From Hysterangium stoloniferum (Eukaryota > Basidiomycota > Agaricomycetes > Hysterangiales > Hysterangiaceae), in contig WHVD01000221.1 in NCBI GenBank assembly GCA_015178975.1, positions 48,765-112,764 of the forward strand: a stretch of DNA of 64,000 nt, in the 5' to 3' direction. The first letter of the stretch is position 1; the number at the start of each line of letters is the position of its first letter. Positions 22,610-34,012 of this stretch are shown piece after piece. The translations under genes and the position numbers were made by a program. The notes beneath the pieces are model-generated. The model searched no databases. It saw nothing but the letters and a program-made list of their open reading frames with translations, and was not told the DNA's origin.

Positions 22610-24800
22610 ATGTCTTCAATTCGAGAACCCGAAGAAGTTCAAGAAGAACCAATCTTGCCAATTCAAGAATCTGAATCCCCTTTAACGCCTTTGCCCGAAT
22701 CTCCACCTCCCGAACCTGTTATGTCTGAAGATGAAACAATGTTTCGACATTTTGGAGATGCACTCAGAAAAGTATTGAAGGACCAGATGACTTCGAAGGA
22801 GCCCGAAATCACAGTGAATAAGCCTGAAGAGTTTACTGGAGAAGAACCTTCGATGTTGAAGAATTTTATTGCCCAATGTGAAATGGTCTTTCGATCTCGA
22901 CCAAAATCGTTTGAATCCGATCAATCAAAAATTACAATGGTAACTTCGTATTTCCGGAAAATGGCTCAAGAGTGGTGGCAACCTTTTTTTAAGTACCATG
23001 TCAGGAACTTATTCCAGAACTATCGGAAAGTCACCAGAAAGTCGGGAACTGTCGGATAAGGTCAGGACGTTGGCTTTAGCTTATGTGCTGTGCCTCTATG
23101 CAAACGCTCAAAGTCCTTAATTTCAGAGGTGAGACTTATAATGGAAGATACGGATATTCAGAGTTCCGAATATCGAGCGTACAGAAAGATGGAAGAAGGA
23201 ATAAGAAACTAAGTCAATATCAGATCTAAGTGTGAAGAGTGGTAGAAGTTCTAACCGTTCTATATACGAAGAATATCGACCGTTGAAGTACGATACCACA
23301 ATGTATTGACTGTCTAAGTCTAATACGGACCAAACACATATTGACTACTTAGTTCAATACGGTGGAGAGAAGTAGCTATCTAAAGTAAGGTAGATAGCTA
23401 GAACGAATAAGCAGAATCGACTGGTTAAGTGCGATTCTGGACAACTGCTCGAGTGCAAGTAGAGTAGTTAGAGAGTTGAATAATAGAGTAGCGTGGATGT
23501 AGTCCACATGAGTTGAGATAGGGATTGAGTTTCGACTGATACAGTTCAAAACTCAGTTTGAATGAGTAGCTAAAGCCCGTCTGTGATGGTCGAGATGATA
23601 CACCAATCACAACTTACAGGACACTAACGGGTGTCTGGGTAAGTCGTGGTTGCGGTGTAAAAAGTGTCTGAGTTCTAAACTACCAGCGCTAGAATACATA
23701 AGTCTGGCGTGTGTGCGCCCACAAGAGTCGATGTACCGCATACATAGGTCGTCGAACTAATTATAGGTATAATGAAAGAGAGAAAATAGAAATAATAAAG
23801 GAAATATAGTAAGAGCACATCCGACTATATTTCCTGAGTGTATTTCGCCATACCTCTCATACTAAGGTAAAGTACAAATTGGCAGAAACTAATATAAGTC
23901 TTCTCGTTATTGTACTACAAACTGAGACCATAATAAGATGGAAATGGAAGTATTCTTAAAATGGAAATACAATAAGACATATTGGGGAGACAATATTCCG
24001 AAACGGGAATATAATAGACAAACGAGTGAATACTTGTCAACGGACAAATTACCAAATGCGGAACAAGGGAAGAATGCAGAAGATACGGCAACTATGATGT
24101 TCCGTAGTCAGAGATCGGGAGTCGGATATTGAAACATCTGGGAACGGGTCGTAACACTTTTCTATTAAATCCCCCAATTCCTCCACCATCTTTCCTTGTG
24201 GATTATCTCAATTTTCTAGATGAATTATATGCTCAGTTTGGAGAAATTGATGCAGAAGGAGAAGCCGAAGAAAAACTCGATAATCTTCGAATGAAAGCTC
24301 ATCATCATGTTGCGAAGTATTCGATTCAATTTAGAAGTCTTGCTGCTCAAACTCAATATGACACATTTGCTTTACGATGACGATTTTATAAAGGGCTTCC
24401 GAATTGAATTAAGGACAAAATAGTGAAGCTTCAAGTTCAGCCCAAAAGTTTTGCTGAACTGCGAACGGCAACCCTTCGACTCAATTCTTACTATTGGATG
24501 CGAGAGAATGAACAACAATGTGAAACAGAATCAAGTTTGACTCTATGAAGATTTGAAAGAAGACAATCAACGACACCTACGACTTATCTTTTGACATCAC
24601 GAACACCTTCGACTTCAAAACCGACAACTTCGACTTCAAGAACATTTAGGCCTTTGACTCAAGCGAAACCATCTTCGACAATTTTAGGACCTGATGGATG
24701 ATTACTTTCTGCCGAATGAGACAGAAGATTTAAAAAAGGGTTATGTATATTATGTGGAGAGAAAGGCCATTCGGCGAGGGATTGCCTGAAAAGAAAAACT
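22610..24800 (+). pseudogene. Element D gag (broken), with CCHC zinc knuckle
   Basis: Gag-like reading at 22610-23059 (acidic, Pro-rich start; KPEEFTGEEPSMLKNFIAQC; FESDQSKITMVTSYF) and again at 24129-24540 (LDELYAQFGEIDAEGEAEEK; VAKYSIQFRSLAAQTQYD). The zinc knuckle C-I-L-C-G-E-K-G-H-S-A-R-D-C is readable around 24747-24790. The frame is broken by a C-type solo LTR (23231-23861) and by stops such as TGA at 24378-24380 and others just after it. The Asp/Glu-rich spacing and single CX2CX4HX4C knuckle are typical of Ty3/Gypsy capsid-nucleocapsid. Confidence 0.75.
23231..23861 (-). mobile_element. LTR subfamily C solo insertion in element D gag
   Basis: Starts TGTGAAGAGTGG and ends CCTCTCATA (last CA decayed to TA). 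CTAAG is duplicated on both sides (23226-23230, 23862-23866). 631 bp; the best-preserved C-type LTR in the window. Confidence 0.88.
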
Positions 24801-24976
24801 CGTCAAATTGCAAAAGGATGAATCGTTGAAGTCCAAGATTCGACAACTCAATCTGACCAGTCGAATCAAACATCGAATGTTAAATCAGAAAATTGAAAAG
24901 GGATACTCTTCAGGCGTGTGAAAAGTATTGAAGAAGACTCGATCACGCCGAAAAAGATTCCTGTGTAATATTACAA

Positions 24977-25395
24977 GTGGTAACAATTTCTGATTCTTTA
25001 ATTATTGAACTTAAATCAAAAAAAATTCCAAAAATGAAAGCATTAATTGATTCAGGATCTAGTCATCTTTTTATGGACAAAACGTTTGCACGACAAAATA
25101 ATCTATCTTTTGACCAATTGAAAAATTCATTATCATTAAAATTAATCGACAGATCAACTCCGACATCAGGACAAATCACGTATACGACTACATTACAAGT
25201 TTACTTTCCATCAGGGCAAATTCAAGAATTACAATTCTTTTTAACCAATCTCAACTCGTCTTGTCAAGTGGTATTAGGACTCAACTGGCTGAAGCAATAC
25301 AATCCTGCAATTGACTGGCGATCTGGCCGTATATTGTTTGAACCTACTTTGACATTTCTTCGACATTCCAACTCCCGATTCCTCTTCGACCATGG
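24977..25395 (+). pseudogene. Element D aspartic protease domain
   Basis: Open stretch beginning MVTISDSLIIELKSKK. The active-site region reads ALIDSGSSHLFMDKTFA (DSG triad, as in retropepsins) and the C-terminal part LTNLNSSCQVVLGLNWLKQYN, the conserved 'VVLGLDWLxxxNP' block that ends Gypsy proteases. Instead of continuing into reverse transcriptase, the sequence runs directly into integrase near 25390, so an internal deletion removed RT and RNase H. Confidence 0.82.
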
Positions 25396-26473
25396 CATTC
25401 AATTTCGATGGACTTTATCGAACAATTACCAACCTCAAATGGTTACGACTCAATACTTGTAATCGTCGATCGATTCGAAACAAGCAATATTCATTCCAAC
25501 TTATACTACAATCAACGCCCCCGAACTCGCTCGACTTTTCATATTACATGTCTTTTCAAAACATGGAGTCCCCAGTCATGTAACTTCTGATTGAGGATCC
25601 AAATTCGTATCGCATTTCTTTTGATCTCTCAGAACAGCACTCGACATGAAATTACATGTCACTTTGGGATATCATCCTGAAGGTGATGGACAAACCGAAC
25701 GAGTCAATCAAACTCTCGAACAATATTTATGAATATATTCCAATTATCAACAAGACAATTGGGCCGAATCACTTCCTTTAGCTGAATTCGCTTACAACAA
25801 TGCACCTTCTGAAACAACTGGTGAAATGCCATTTTTTGCTAATAAAGGTTATCATCCATTGTTAGAAATTCACCCTGAAAAAGATCTAGCTTCCGCTCTA
25901 GCTCGCGATTATACGACAGATCTCGAAGCTCTACATAAACATCTCAAATCAAATATCCAGAAAGCGCAAATACATTATCAAAAATATTCCGACATACATC
26001 GAAAAGAATCATTCAACTTTCCAATCCATTCTCAAGTCTTCGTACGATCCGACTTCATTCAAACAACTCGACCATTGAAAAAATTATTAGAAAAATTATT
26101 AGGCCCATTCAAAATCATTGCTCGACCAGGATCTCATTCATACACATTAAAACTCCCCAATTATCTCAAAGGAATTCATCCTGTCTTTCACATCTCAATG
26201 TTAGAACCATTTTATCCCAATACTTTCTCAAATCAAAAACAACCTCCTCCTCCACCAATTTATGTTGAAGAAGAACCCGAATATGAAATTCGAGAAATTT
26301 TGGATTCAAAATTCGATAAAAGATATAAAGATTCGTTACAATATTTAGTTGCTTGGTTAGGTTACGAAGGAACAGATGAAGAAACTTTGTGGTTAGGATC
26401 TCAAGATCTCGAACATGCTTTTGACCTTATCGAAGAATTTCATCAAAAATATCCAAACCTTCCACAACATTAA
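25395..26473 (+). pseudogene. Element D integrase C-terminal part with chromodomain
   Basis: Integrase core readable across frames: [20 protein letters not shown] (first Asp), then HVTSD with the next codon a TGA, GYHPEGDGQTERVNQTLEQ (Glu region), LPLAEFAYNNAPSETTG. From 25826 one frame is open for 215 aa: MPFFANKGYHPLLEI, the KLLGPFKIIARPGSHSYTLK GPF module, IHPVFHISMLEPF, then a chromodomain (EYEIREILDSKFDKR, LQYLVAWLGYEGTDEETLWL, LEHAFDLIEEFHQKYP). Chromodomains target such elements to chromatin marks. Stops upstream are mostly TGA where CGA is expected. Confidence 0.85.
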
Positions 26474-26610
26474 AAATTTTCATTGACTATCTTTTGACAC
26501 TTATTTCAACATCTATTCGACAAAATCGAAAAAAAAAATTTATCAAAACGCCAAAAACATCAATTATATCAAAATTTTAAGTATCTACAAATCTTCAATT
26601 CCTTCCTCTC

Positions 26611-27419
26611 TCAATTCCACCATCTTATCAAACCATGCCCCCTAAATCTTCCACTATTAACGCTAATGTCAGTCTCCTCACTAAAATCGCCACTTTCGAC
26701 CAATTTTTTCGACAAAACCGAAAAATCCATTCTGAACGCTTTGACCTCACCGATTAAATCTTCCATAGTTTCCTCTAATTGCGACATCCTTTCACCAATC
26801 GATTTTATTTCCTTCTCCAAGTGATTATCCGACCAATGTTCCGACCTTCTCGACCATCTAGAAAAATTCGACATTCTTGACATAATGTTGTGACAGACAT
26901 TCTTCCTTTGGCCAAGTTTACAAATCCTGGGACTACCATCTTCGCTTTCATTTTCTGATTCTTCGATCATGTTTCGACTCTTTTTTTGGTTTCACTGCAG
27001 TTTTCCGGCTGGCCTATTTACGGTCCAATAGCAGGCCCGATGCAATCAATTGCACTGATCACAATTCAATGACATGTTAGTTTTCTTGCACATGAAATTT
27101 GTGTTAAAACACATGGTGCAACTGGAAAAAACAAATTAGCAAAAATTGACAAAAAATTGACAAAACCGAAAAATTACAAATTTTCTGATTTTGCCTCAAA
27201 TTCCCATTGCATCCCAATCCCCTTATGAGTTGCCTTATTGAACGGTTCTTCGCAATCTTCTATGCACTTTTTGGGAATTTCTTCTAAAAAATAACTAATT
27301 AACTAATTTAAAGAAATCCCAGAAATCCACTTACCAACTGCATCAACAACTACATCTCTATCCTCAAAACCCAAAAACTCGGATCCTGATTCGAGTTGAT
27401 CGACTTCTATGTCAGACAT
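26611..27419 (-). CDS. Antisense three-exon accessory gene of element D (zinc-binding + coiled coil, two in-frame TGA)
   Basis: Opposite strand to gag-pol, between chromodomain and 3' LTR. Exon 1 27419-27335 (MSDIEVDQLESGSEF...), exon 2 27283-27178, exon 3 27121-26611. Both introns (51 and 56 bp) have GT and AG ends, and their phases join exactly. The junction of exons 2 and 3 creates a Cys cluster: CTMCFNTNFMCKK and then LNCDQC, a CX2C...C...CX2C zinc-ribbon-like pattern, followed by HRACYWTVNRPAGK. After that comes an acidic segment (EESENESEDG) and a strong heptad-like coiled coil (LEKEIKSIGERMSQLEETME, LIGEVKAFRMDFSVLSKKL). In-frame TGA at 27048-27046 and 26994-26992 could both derive from CGA. 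I do not recognise the family. Function unknown. Confidence 0.62.
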
Positions 27420-27499
27420 TGATTGATGAACACGAAAATAGACGATGAAAAAACTTTTCAAACTCCGACCTTGTAGGCTCGGTCACAAAGGGAGGATAC

Positions 27500-27921
27500 T
27501 GTCACAACCGTCACAAGTCACAAAACTGTCACAAACAATCAAAGGTAATATTTGACAACTCTTCAATGCATCGAATTCAACTCGACAAACCCGAACATTA
27601 TTCGACAACATCGAATCTCTTTCGACATGTCTCATTTCAACATCATGTATGATTTCATTATTAGTTCATAACATAGTCATAACGATCTGATAAAAGGGCT
27701 ATGAAAGGAGTGAGGGAAGTCAGTCGAAATATCTGTAAATTAGTGATACTAGTAATCTATTTTGTCATAACTTCTTCAACAAATACTTCCGTGAGTTCTC
27801 ATGACTGGTAATAGCCTCTTACTTCATTGACAGGGCGAATATATACTTCGTTGAACGAGGCTTTCGAGTTCGATTAGTAGAATATTATTCGACTTTATTG
27901 AAGAATAATCGATTCGTGACA
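27500..27921 (+). repeat. 3' LTR of element D
   Basis: 422 bp, TGTCACAACC...TTCGTGACA, preceded by a purine-rich tract (AAAGGGAGGATA, 27487-27498) that fits a polypurine tract. Followed by the TSD TCTAT. Confidence 0.9.
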
Positions 27922-28705
27922 TCTATGTGCCATAGGGATACATAGATTGTCGAACTAATATATGCATGTGATAAAATAAAGAGAAAAATAGAAATAATAA
28001 TTGAAATATAGTGTGGGTCTGTCTGGACTATATTTCGGAATGTATTTCACAGTACCTCTCTGTGAAGAGTGGCGGAAGTTCTGACCGTTCTATATATGAA
28101 GAAATGAGTAGAAAGGAAGGATATTGACCTATTCGGTGCAATATAAGAGAAAGTGAGAGAAGGAGCACGAGATGACGAAGGAGTCAACGAGTGTGATGGT
28201 TCGAGTGGAGGCCTCGACTATTACAATTCGAGGCCAGAAGTGCTCAGTAGTTCAGATACTGCAACTTATGTAGTAGCTGACACGTTACCCTGATCACCGC
28301 TCGTAGTAGACCTAGTTTGTGTCTTATGAGTGGTGGTTCTTGGGTTAAAGTGTGTCTGAGTTCTAATTGGTGCTGAGTGCACCCACAAGTATACACAATG
28401 CTTTGAACTAATGAAATATGCAATATTCGAAGAATATGAAAGATAGAAAAAATATGAATAGAATATGTAAAACATAAATAAAATAAAAGGAGTGTTTTAC
28501 CACAATGAAACTGTGGTAAAAGCATACTCCTCACACTCTCACAACAAGAGTCTACATATGTACCCACAGGAGTACATAGATCATCAAACTAATATATGCA
28601 TATGATAAATAGAGAGAAATAGAAATAATAATTGAAATATAGTGTGGGCCCATCTGGACTATACATATTTCAGAATATATTTCGCAGTACCTCTCACACA
28701 GAGTC
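27922..28705 (-). mobile_element. C-type LTR remnants around a B-type solo LTR
   Basis: 27922-28060 is the 3' part of the C-type LTR into which element D inserted, ending in CCTCTC. After the B-type LTR, 28541-28705 repeats the same C-type end region (ACAAGAGTCTACATATG... to CCTCTCACA). Two partial C-type ends are therefore juxtaposed here. Confidence 0.55.
28061..28535 (-). mobile_element. LTR subfamily B solo copy
   Basis: 475 bp, TGTGAAGAGTGGCGG...ACTCCTCACA, flanked by CTCTC on both sides (28056-28060, 28536-28540). Contains an inverted pair TTTTACCACA / TGTGGTAAAA near its end. Confidence 0.88.
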
Positions 28706-29640
28706 CGGTGGATCTTCCGGTCATAACAGAATGGCATATTAACTCCAGAAGTATTCAACTGTTGAAATGGCAAGTGTCATTCTGGTGGACTGGGAAAATT
28801 GTTATGTAGACAAAGATTTTACTTAGTCAAAAAAATAATAGAAAATAAGCAAAAAAGATGGGAAATATAATACAATGAAAACAGTTACATTCCCCAGAGA
28901 GGGATACCCCTCACAGATGGTGGTGGCAGCAGTAGACATATGTATGTAGTAAAAGTGGCTAGTCATATGCTTTGTAGTTGTATTCCCTATTTTAATGAGT
29001 TGCTTTGAAGAATATTCTGAGCTTAAATTAAGTGTAAAAATATTCAAAAGTGACATTCATACTACTTATGTGGAATCAGTGTCTAAGATGGACCATCCAA
29101 CAACTTCTTAACCACTTTAAATCAGTGTCTGACCTGTTACAAAGTGTTTTACACCCTTAGATGAAGTGCCTAGAACGCTTCAATTAAGTGCACTAACTCC
29201 CAACAGTGGAGGGAAGCTTAGCGATAACCAGGTGAACATATGTACGTAACTTATAGAGTAAATGTAAGACTATCAAACTAACTATAGTCGTTTTGGAATA
29301 TTTGGATATCGATGTACCATTTACAAATGACAGGGCGAAAATCTGTTTATGGATTGCTGAGATCGGATGTCACCCTTGAAATTCAAGCTCCGGTGTGGAT
29401 GTTGATTGCTCACATAAGCCAGGTCAAAGCTTCTTCACGTATACCACTCCCTTCCTCTCCCACCACAATACATCATATCTCCCACTTTTACCCCCCTTTT
29501 GATTACCCTATAAGGGCCATTCTGGTCTCTTAAGACTGGAATTTCATTCGTGGGACTATCTGGTATTATTTTATTAATTTGTACATCTTTTTGATCAGGT
29601 ACTTACATGGCTTCAGTTTCTCGCTGCTGAACGAACTCCC
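28706..29640. other. AT-rich region and putative promoter of the next gene
   Basis: No coding frame supported. 28710-29250 is AT-rich and unassigned. From about 29400 a pyrimidine-rich plus strand (TTCCTCTCCCACC, CCCCCCTTTTG) leads to the ATG at 29641, consistent with the 5' region of the downstream host gene; an upstream 5'-UTR intron may end at 29608 (GGCTTCAG). Confidence 0.35.
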
Positions 29641-32490
29641 ATGGCCACCGCCCAAGTCCAGTCTCGCCCTGCTGACATAGTCGTACCCACCATTCATCTA
29701 GGCTCATTCTCTCCGTATCCCGTAATCTCATCTGATATGAAACAAACTCAACGTTCGCCAGAGTCCAATTCAGTTCCTGTTATCTCCAGAGATGAGTTAA
29801 CCTATCCCTATGCGGCACAACGCAATCAAGCTCCATGGCGCTCCCATAGTACACCATATCCTTCCACTCAATCATACGTTTACAAGACTTATCCTGCAAG
29901 TAGGCCTTCTTACACTCCTTCATCCCCATCAGCCCGTATTCCCCAGTCTTATTCTCCTGGACCATCAGGCCAGTCACCCACACTCGCTGTACAACCCCCC
30001 ACTAGCCCCGCACAAGTCCTTGGACCCCCTCGTGAACTTTGTTTAGAATGTATGATGCGTGACGAAGACATGGCCGACGTAGATGTGACCTCCCCAGGTG
30101 TTTGGGATCGCGAAAGTGACGTTTGGTACAAAGAGCTTTGTCAGCGCGAAGAAGACGAGGAACGAGATAGAAGTCAGCATCCCAGTAGTTCATCAGGCCT
30201 CAGTTCATCTACTGGCTGCGTCCGGCCTCGGGCTCGTGGCGCAAAGCTTACTGAGGGTAATCTCATAGTTTGGCTCAACCTTGTCAGTCCATATAATTCT
30301 GATAAAAGTATATCTACTTATTCCTAAGAACTAGAATCCGCCGGAACCAGCATCTAGACAGCAAACGTTGAACACTTATCTCGATACTCAAAACCATCTT
30401 CTTCTTGCGGAACACAAGGCTCGCCTCCAGGCAATGCAGGAATCTCGCCAACTTGACGAGAAAATGCGTGATACATATTCTGAACTCCGTCGTTCTGCCT
30501 ATGACCTGGGTGCTAGTGCGTCCGCACTCGATGACGGCGGTATTAAAATTCGCAGCCCCAACAACACCGCATTCGGCGACGATGCACGTCATCCTTACAA
30601 GCGTGATACGACTTTGCTCGAAAATGGCATGATAATTGAACGGGTGGATGTCCGCAAAGAGGAGGCGAGAATTCGCAAGGATGAGCGTCGAGCTCGCAAG
30701 GCTTCTCGAGATAGCCTTACACTTGTTGATAACCGGGACCGGGAACGAGATGCCATGAGTCTCTACAGTTTCCAGGCTGTAGAAGGTCCAGCATCAATAC
30801 GTTCGCCCGCTCCTTATGAGAGCACTATATCGGTGCCCATTCCCACCAGCCGCAGCGTCCGATCTATGTATACAACACCCAGCTCATCATGGCAGCAGAC
30901 AATTCCCAATAGACCTGTCTCTATGGCTCCAGGGTCGATACCTGGTTTCGCATCACAGACTAGTCTAGTATCTACTGGGAGTCCACGAAGACGCTTTTTC
31001 GGTATGAGGCAATGGAGCGGGTACTTTGGTAGCAACGTTAGTCTCGCCCAGAGTGGTAGCATGGTTGACATGCAGTAAGTGTTTAGTATTGTGACCTTCT
31101 CCCACTGACCTGGTATGCCCTGCATAGTCTTGGTTTGGATCAAGACAAACAGTTTGCACAAGCCCGTCAAGTGGATATCGGTAGTAATGCGCCATCTTTG
31201 CGCGAAAAGTGGCCTCATGATGAAAACAAAGGACGACACAACGTTAAGATATCATCCCCAATTTCGCCTAAGAAAAAGAAACGTGGGATTGGTAGGTTGT
31301 GGAAGATTATTACAGGGTCCTCAGCAAAAGTCCAAGAGACGGCGCATATCACTGGTAGGCCGTCCCACGAACTTGAAGATGAAGATCTTCCTCTTGCTCC
31401 GCCTCCCCCACTATCGTATCTCGTCAATCGCAGCAGTGTGCAATCTGAGCGTTCAATGAACATAGTTGGTTCTGGGCGGCATGTATCTATGCCAAGCCTC
31501 TCATTTTCAAACGGCGGGCATCAACCACGATCAAACTCTGTGCGGAGCACTGTTGGCGTGAGTCTCAGTTCGCCCAGCGATCAAAGTAGCACATTGCCAT
31601 CGCCAACAGAGCTACGCTTTCCCCATCGAGATAGTGGCGGCGATTCCCGCGAAGATGCGCACTATGACGAAGACAGCGATACGATAAATAGAAAAAAGTC
31701 GAGTGGACTAGAAACGAGTCCTAGTCGTCCCTTCATTGCCAATATCTCTGAACCTAATTTTCATGCAAACGCTGCTGCCCCGGCATCGCCTCCGTCGATG
31801 ATGCGCAAAGGCTCATCTTTTTCACCTCTCGCACCTGTCAAAACCCTCTCTTCTCAACAGGTTCGTCCTATCAGTGTGTCGAGCTTGGATAAAAGCCTTC
31901 CTCCATTGCCACTCGACGATCCTGATGTACCTCCTCCGAACTCATGTAATGATCGATCTCGCGATCACATTCCTTCTCAAATCATAATGCCTTTGGAGTC
32001 GTATGAGCAACGGACTTTCTCTACACCAAACGCGGGATATAGGTTCGAAGATGCCGCCCGGCGACAAAGTTTTAACGGACTAACTTCTCGCTCTGCCCTA
32101 CCTCTTGGCGCTGGACGGGCGATTATCCCTGGTGTGGTTTATAACGAGTTCGGTGACAGTCGACATTCGCTCGCCGTATTTGACCCCATTCCTAATGCAG
32201 CAAACAAGCGAAAAAGTCGGTTTGGTCTCAGCAGCTTATTGGGGCGGAAGGAAACTCCCAGTAAGCACCGCCGGGATGCTTCAATTACGACATTACCAAA
32301 TGCAAGATCACATCCCAGAAACTCTGAGTTCTTAGGTCAGACACGCACCTCTCTGTCTGAGCAGTCATCTTTACAGCCGATGTTACAAGTATCTCGGCGC
32401 ACACTGGAGGAACGCGTGCTACAAGAATCGGACTTTCTTGCATACCGTTACCCATCGAAAGACGAGAGATTGGACTTATCGAGGGGTTAG
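29641..32490 (+). CDS. Uncharacterised Ser/Pro-rich protein, 914 aa
   Basis: Three exons: 29641-30282, 30335-31074, 31128-32490. Introns of 52 and 53 bp with GT-AG ends and consistent phases; the first donor (GTCAGT at 30283) is the only one found that keeps frame. Not recognised. Seen: a disordered Pro/Ser/Tyr-rich N-terminus; LCLECMMRDEDMADVDVTSP with DRESDVWYKEL, an acidic conserved-looking block; a charged helix QTLNTYLDTQNHLLLAEHKA leading to ERVDVRKEEARIRKDERRAR, likely coiled coil; then basic SPKKKKRGIGRLWKIITGSS and KRKSRFGLSSLLGRKE, short amphipathic basic patches; and a C-terminal block TLEERVLQESDFLAYRYPS. No signal peptide or membrane segment. The basic patches could bind membrane or nucleic acid, but that is guesswork. 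The only host gene between two transposon blocks. Confidence 0.75.
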
Positions 32491-33614
32491 TAATGCAGCG
32501 GTGTTTTGCGGTATGCGGATATACTCGATTGAGTTACAAAATTCCTTAACCTGTTGTTCGCGTTTAAGCTCTGTTCTCACCCCATTACTGAATTTTAGTT
32601 GGAATGTTTTCTATTTCTCACATTTACAGATCATCCCCACATCCTCTCGTTTTTCATCATGCATATTCTCGTCGGCACACTCTATCGGACTGTTTGCATC
32701 GCTCGCTGTCTCATTCTTACATCTATTTTTGTCAATGCGCAATCTAGCCATCGGTTCACCACTTTGAACTGTGAGGAGTGACAGTGTCCGTACACTGTAT
32801 ATCGATCCTTGAGAAAAAGTGTTTCTCCATTGACTGCCTGACGTTTTGGAAGATCGTATAGTCTCTGTGAAGTGGTCTAATTGGTATTCCAGATGCTCAA
32901 AATGGTCTGAAAGGGTTTAGGATTATCGTTTTCTGGGTGATTTGGTGGGCACCTAGAGAGGATACAAAGTAAAGTGCTCAATGCTAATTTAAGTCTGCCC
33001 CCATATTGGAAGCAATAAGTGTAGACCTTCAGCCATTTAAGAGCAATGTGCCCCTTTGTCCGACAAGGCTGTATATCTCTGGGAACGTCTGGTAAAGGCG
33101 GGACGACGCCCTTGATGATAGGGACTACCTCCTTCCATAAGTGGTTCATCACTATTTCCTTCGTATCTTCCGACAAATATTTATTCAACTTCTGCAAGGT
33201 AGTCGAATCTTGATGGCTCCCTCAATCTTCATATCTGACCACGCATCAGGCGAGGCTTTTCCGAACTGGGTAGCGGAATCATGACGTCGCGGTGGGCGCT
33301 CGGGCCAACGGCGTGCGGTAGAATGCGATTTGGATGTAATGGGTAATTTCAGGAGTACTCGCGAGAGCGATTGCTAGATAAAGAGCGACATCTAAAATAC
33401 TCATCCATCAGTTCATAGGTACCAACTTTCAGAATGCACCGCCCACCTTGACTACAAAGGTGGAAAATCATCTCAATATTTTTTTCCACTGCGAACCACG
33501 TACCTGAGAGAAGGAGAAAAAAAGGCACTTTGTCAATGAAAATGCAAACCATATCATGCTCCAACATACTTTGAGTTTGACAGATCCATCAGCACTTCAA
33601 TTCACAGCCGTTAG
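32491..33614. other. Gap between host gene and degenerate Gypsy copy
   Basis: 3' flank of the host gene followed by sequence I cannot assign. ORFs at 32877-33197 and 33349-33567 have no family features. The left boundary of the degenerate Gypsy copy is somewhere near 33,620, where reverse-transcriptase homology stops without an LTR. Confidence 0.4.
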
Positions 33615-34012
33615 TCAAAAGTCTGAATAGGTAAGGTGCAAGTACAGTTTGCATAACTCTCTGGAATATAGAGGGTCCATTATGAAGTCCAAAGGGCATT
33701 CACCTGAATTGCCACAGTCCTCGATGGGATCTGAAAGTGGTCTTGGTTTATCTTCTTCTAACATTTCGAGTTGGGTAAAGCCGGCTAATGCATCAAAGGA
33801 AGATAGGATGTTGGACCCTGAAAGTGCTTGCATGATTTTGGACTGGTGTGGCAATGAGAATTCGTTGGGAACTGTTAGGCTATTCAATTTCCTATAGTCA
33901 ATCACCACTCTCGGTTTCCCATTACGATAGACAACGAAGGCTGGCACCCCCCAAGGACTTTTGGACGGTTCAATTACTCCCTGTTGAAACCAAGTATCCA
34001 TTTGTTCATCAA

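Larger units (their letters stand above)
20113..27921 (+). mobile_element. Gypsy/Ty3 chromodomain retrotransposon 'D', full span, RT lost
   Basis: The element starts TGTCACAACC (20113), ends TTCGTGACA (27921) and is flanked on both sides by TCTAT (20108-20112 and 27922-27926), a 5-bp target duplication. The target was an older C-type LTR, traces of which continue on both sides. Internal order on the plus strand: gag pieces, CCHC zinc knuckle, aspartic protease, integrase core fragments, integrase C-terminus with chromodomain, then an antisense gene, then the 3' LTR. The reverse transcriptase and RNase H are missing: protease sequence passes straight into integrase near 25,390. Several in-frame TGA and TAA codons make it non-autonomous. 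Nested insertions: an A-type LTR in the 5' LTR and a C-type LTR in gag. Confidence 0.88.

Noticed and set aside
30814..31239. 141-aa minus-strand ORF inside the 914-aa host gene
   Set aside because: Antisense shadow; it crosses the intron at 31075-31127 and has no independent features.
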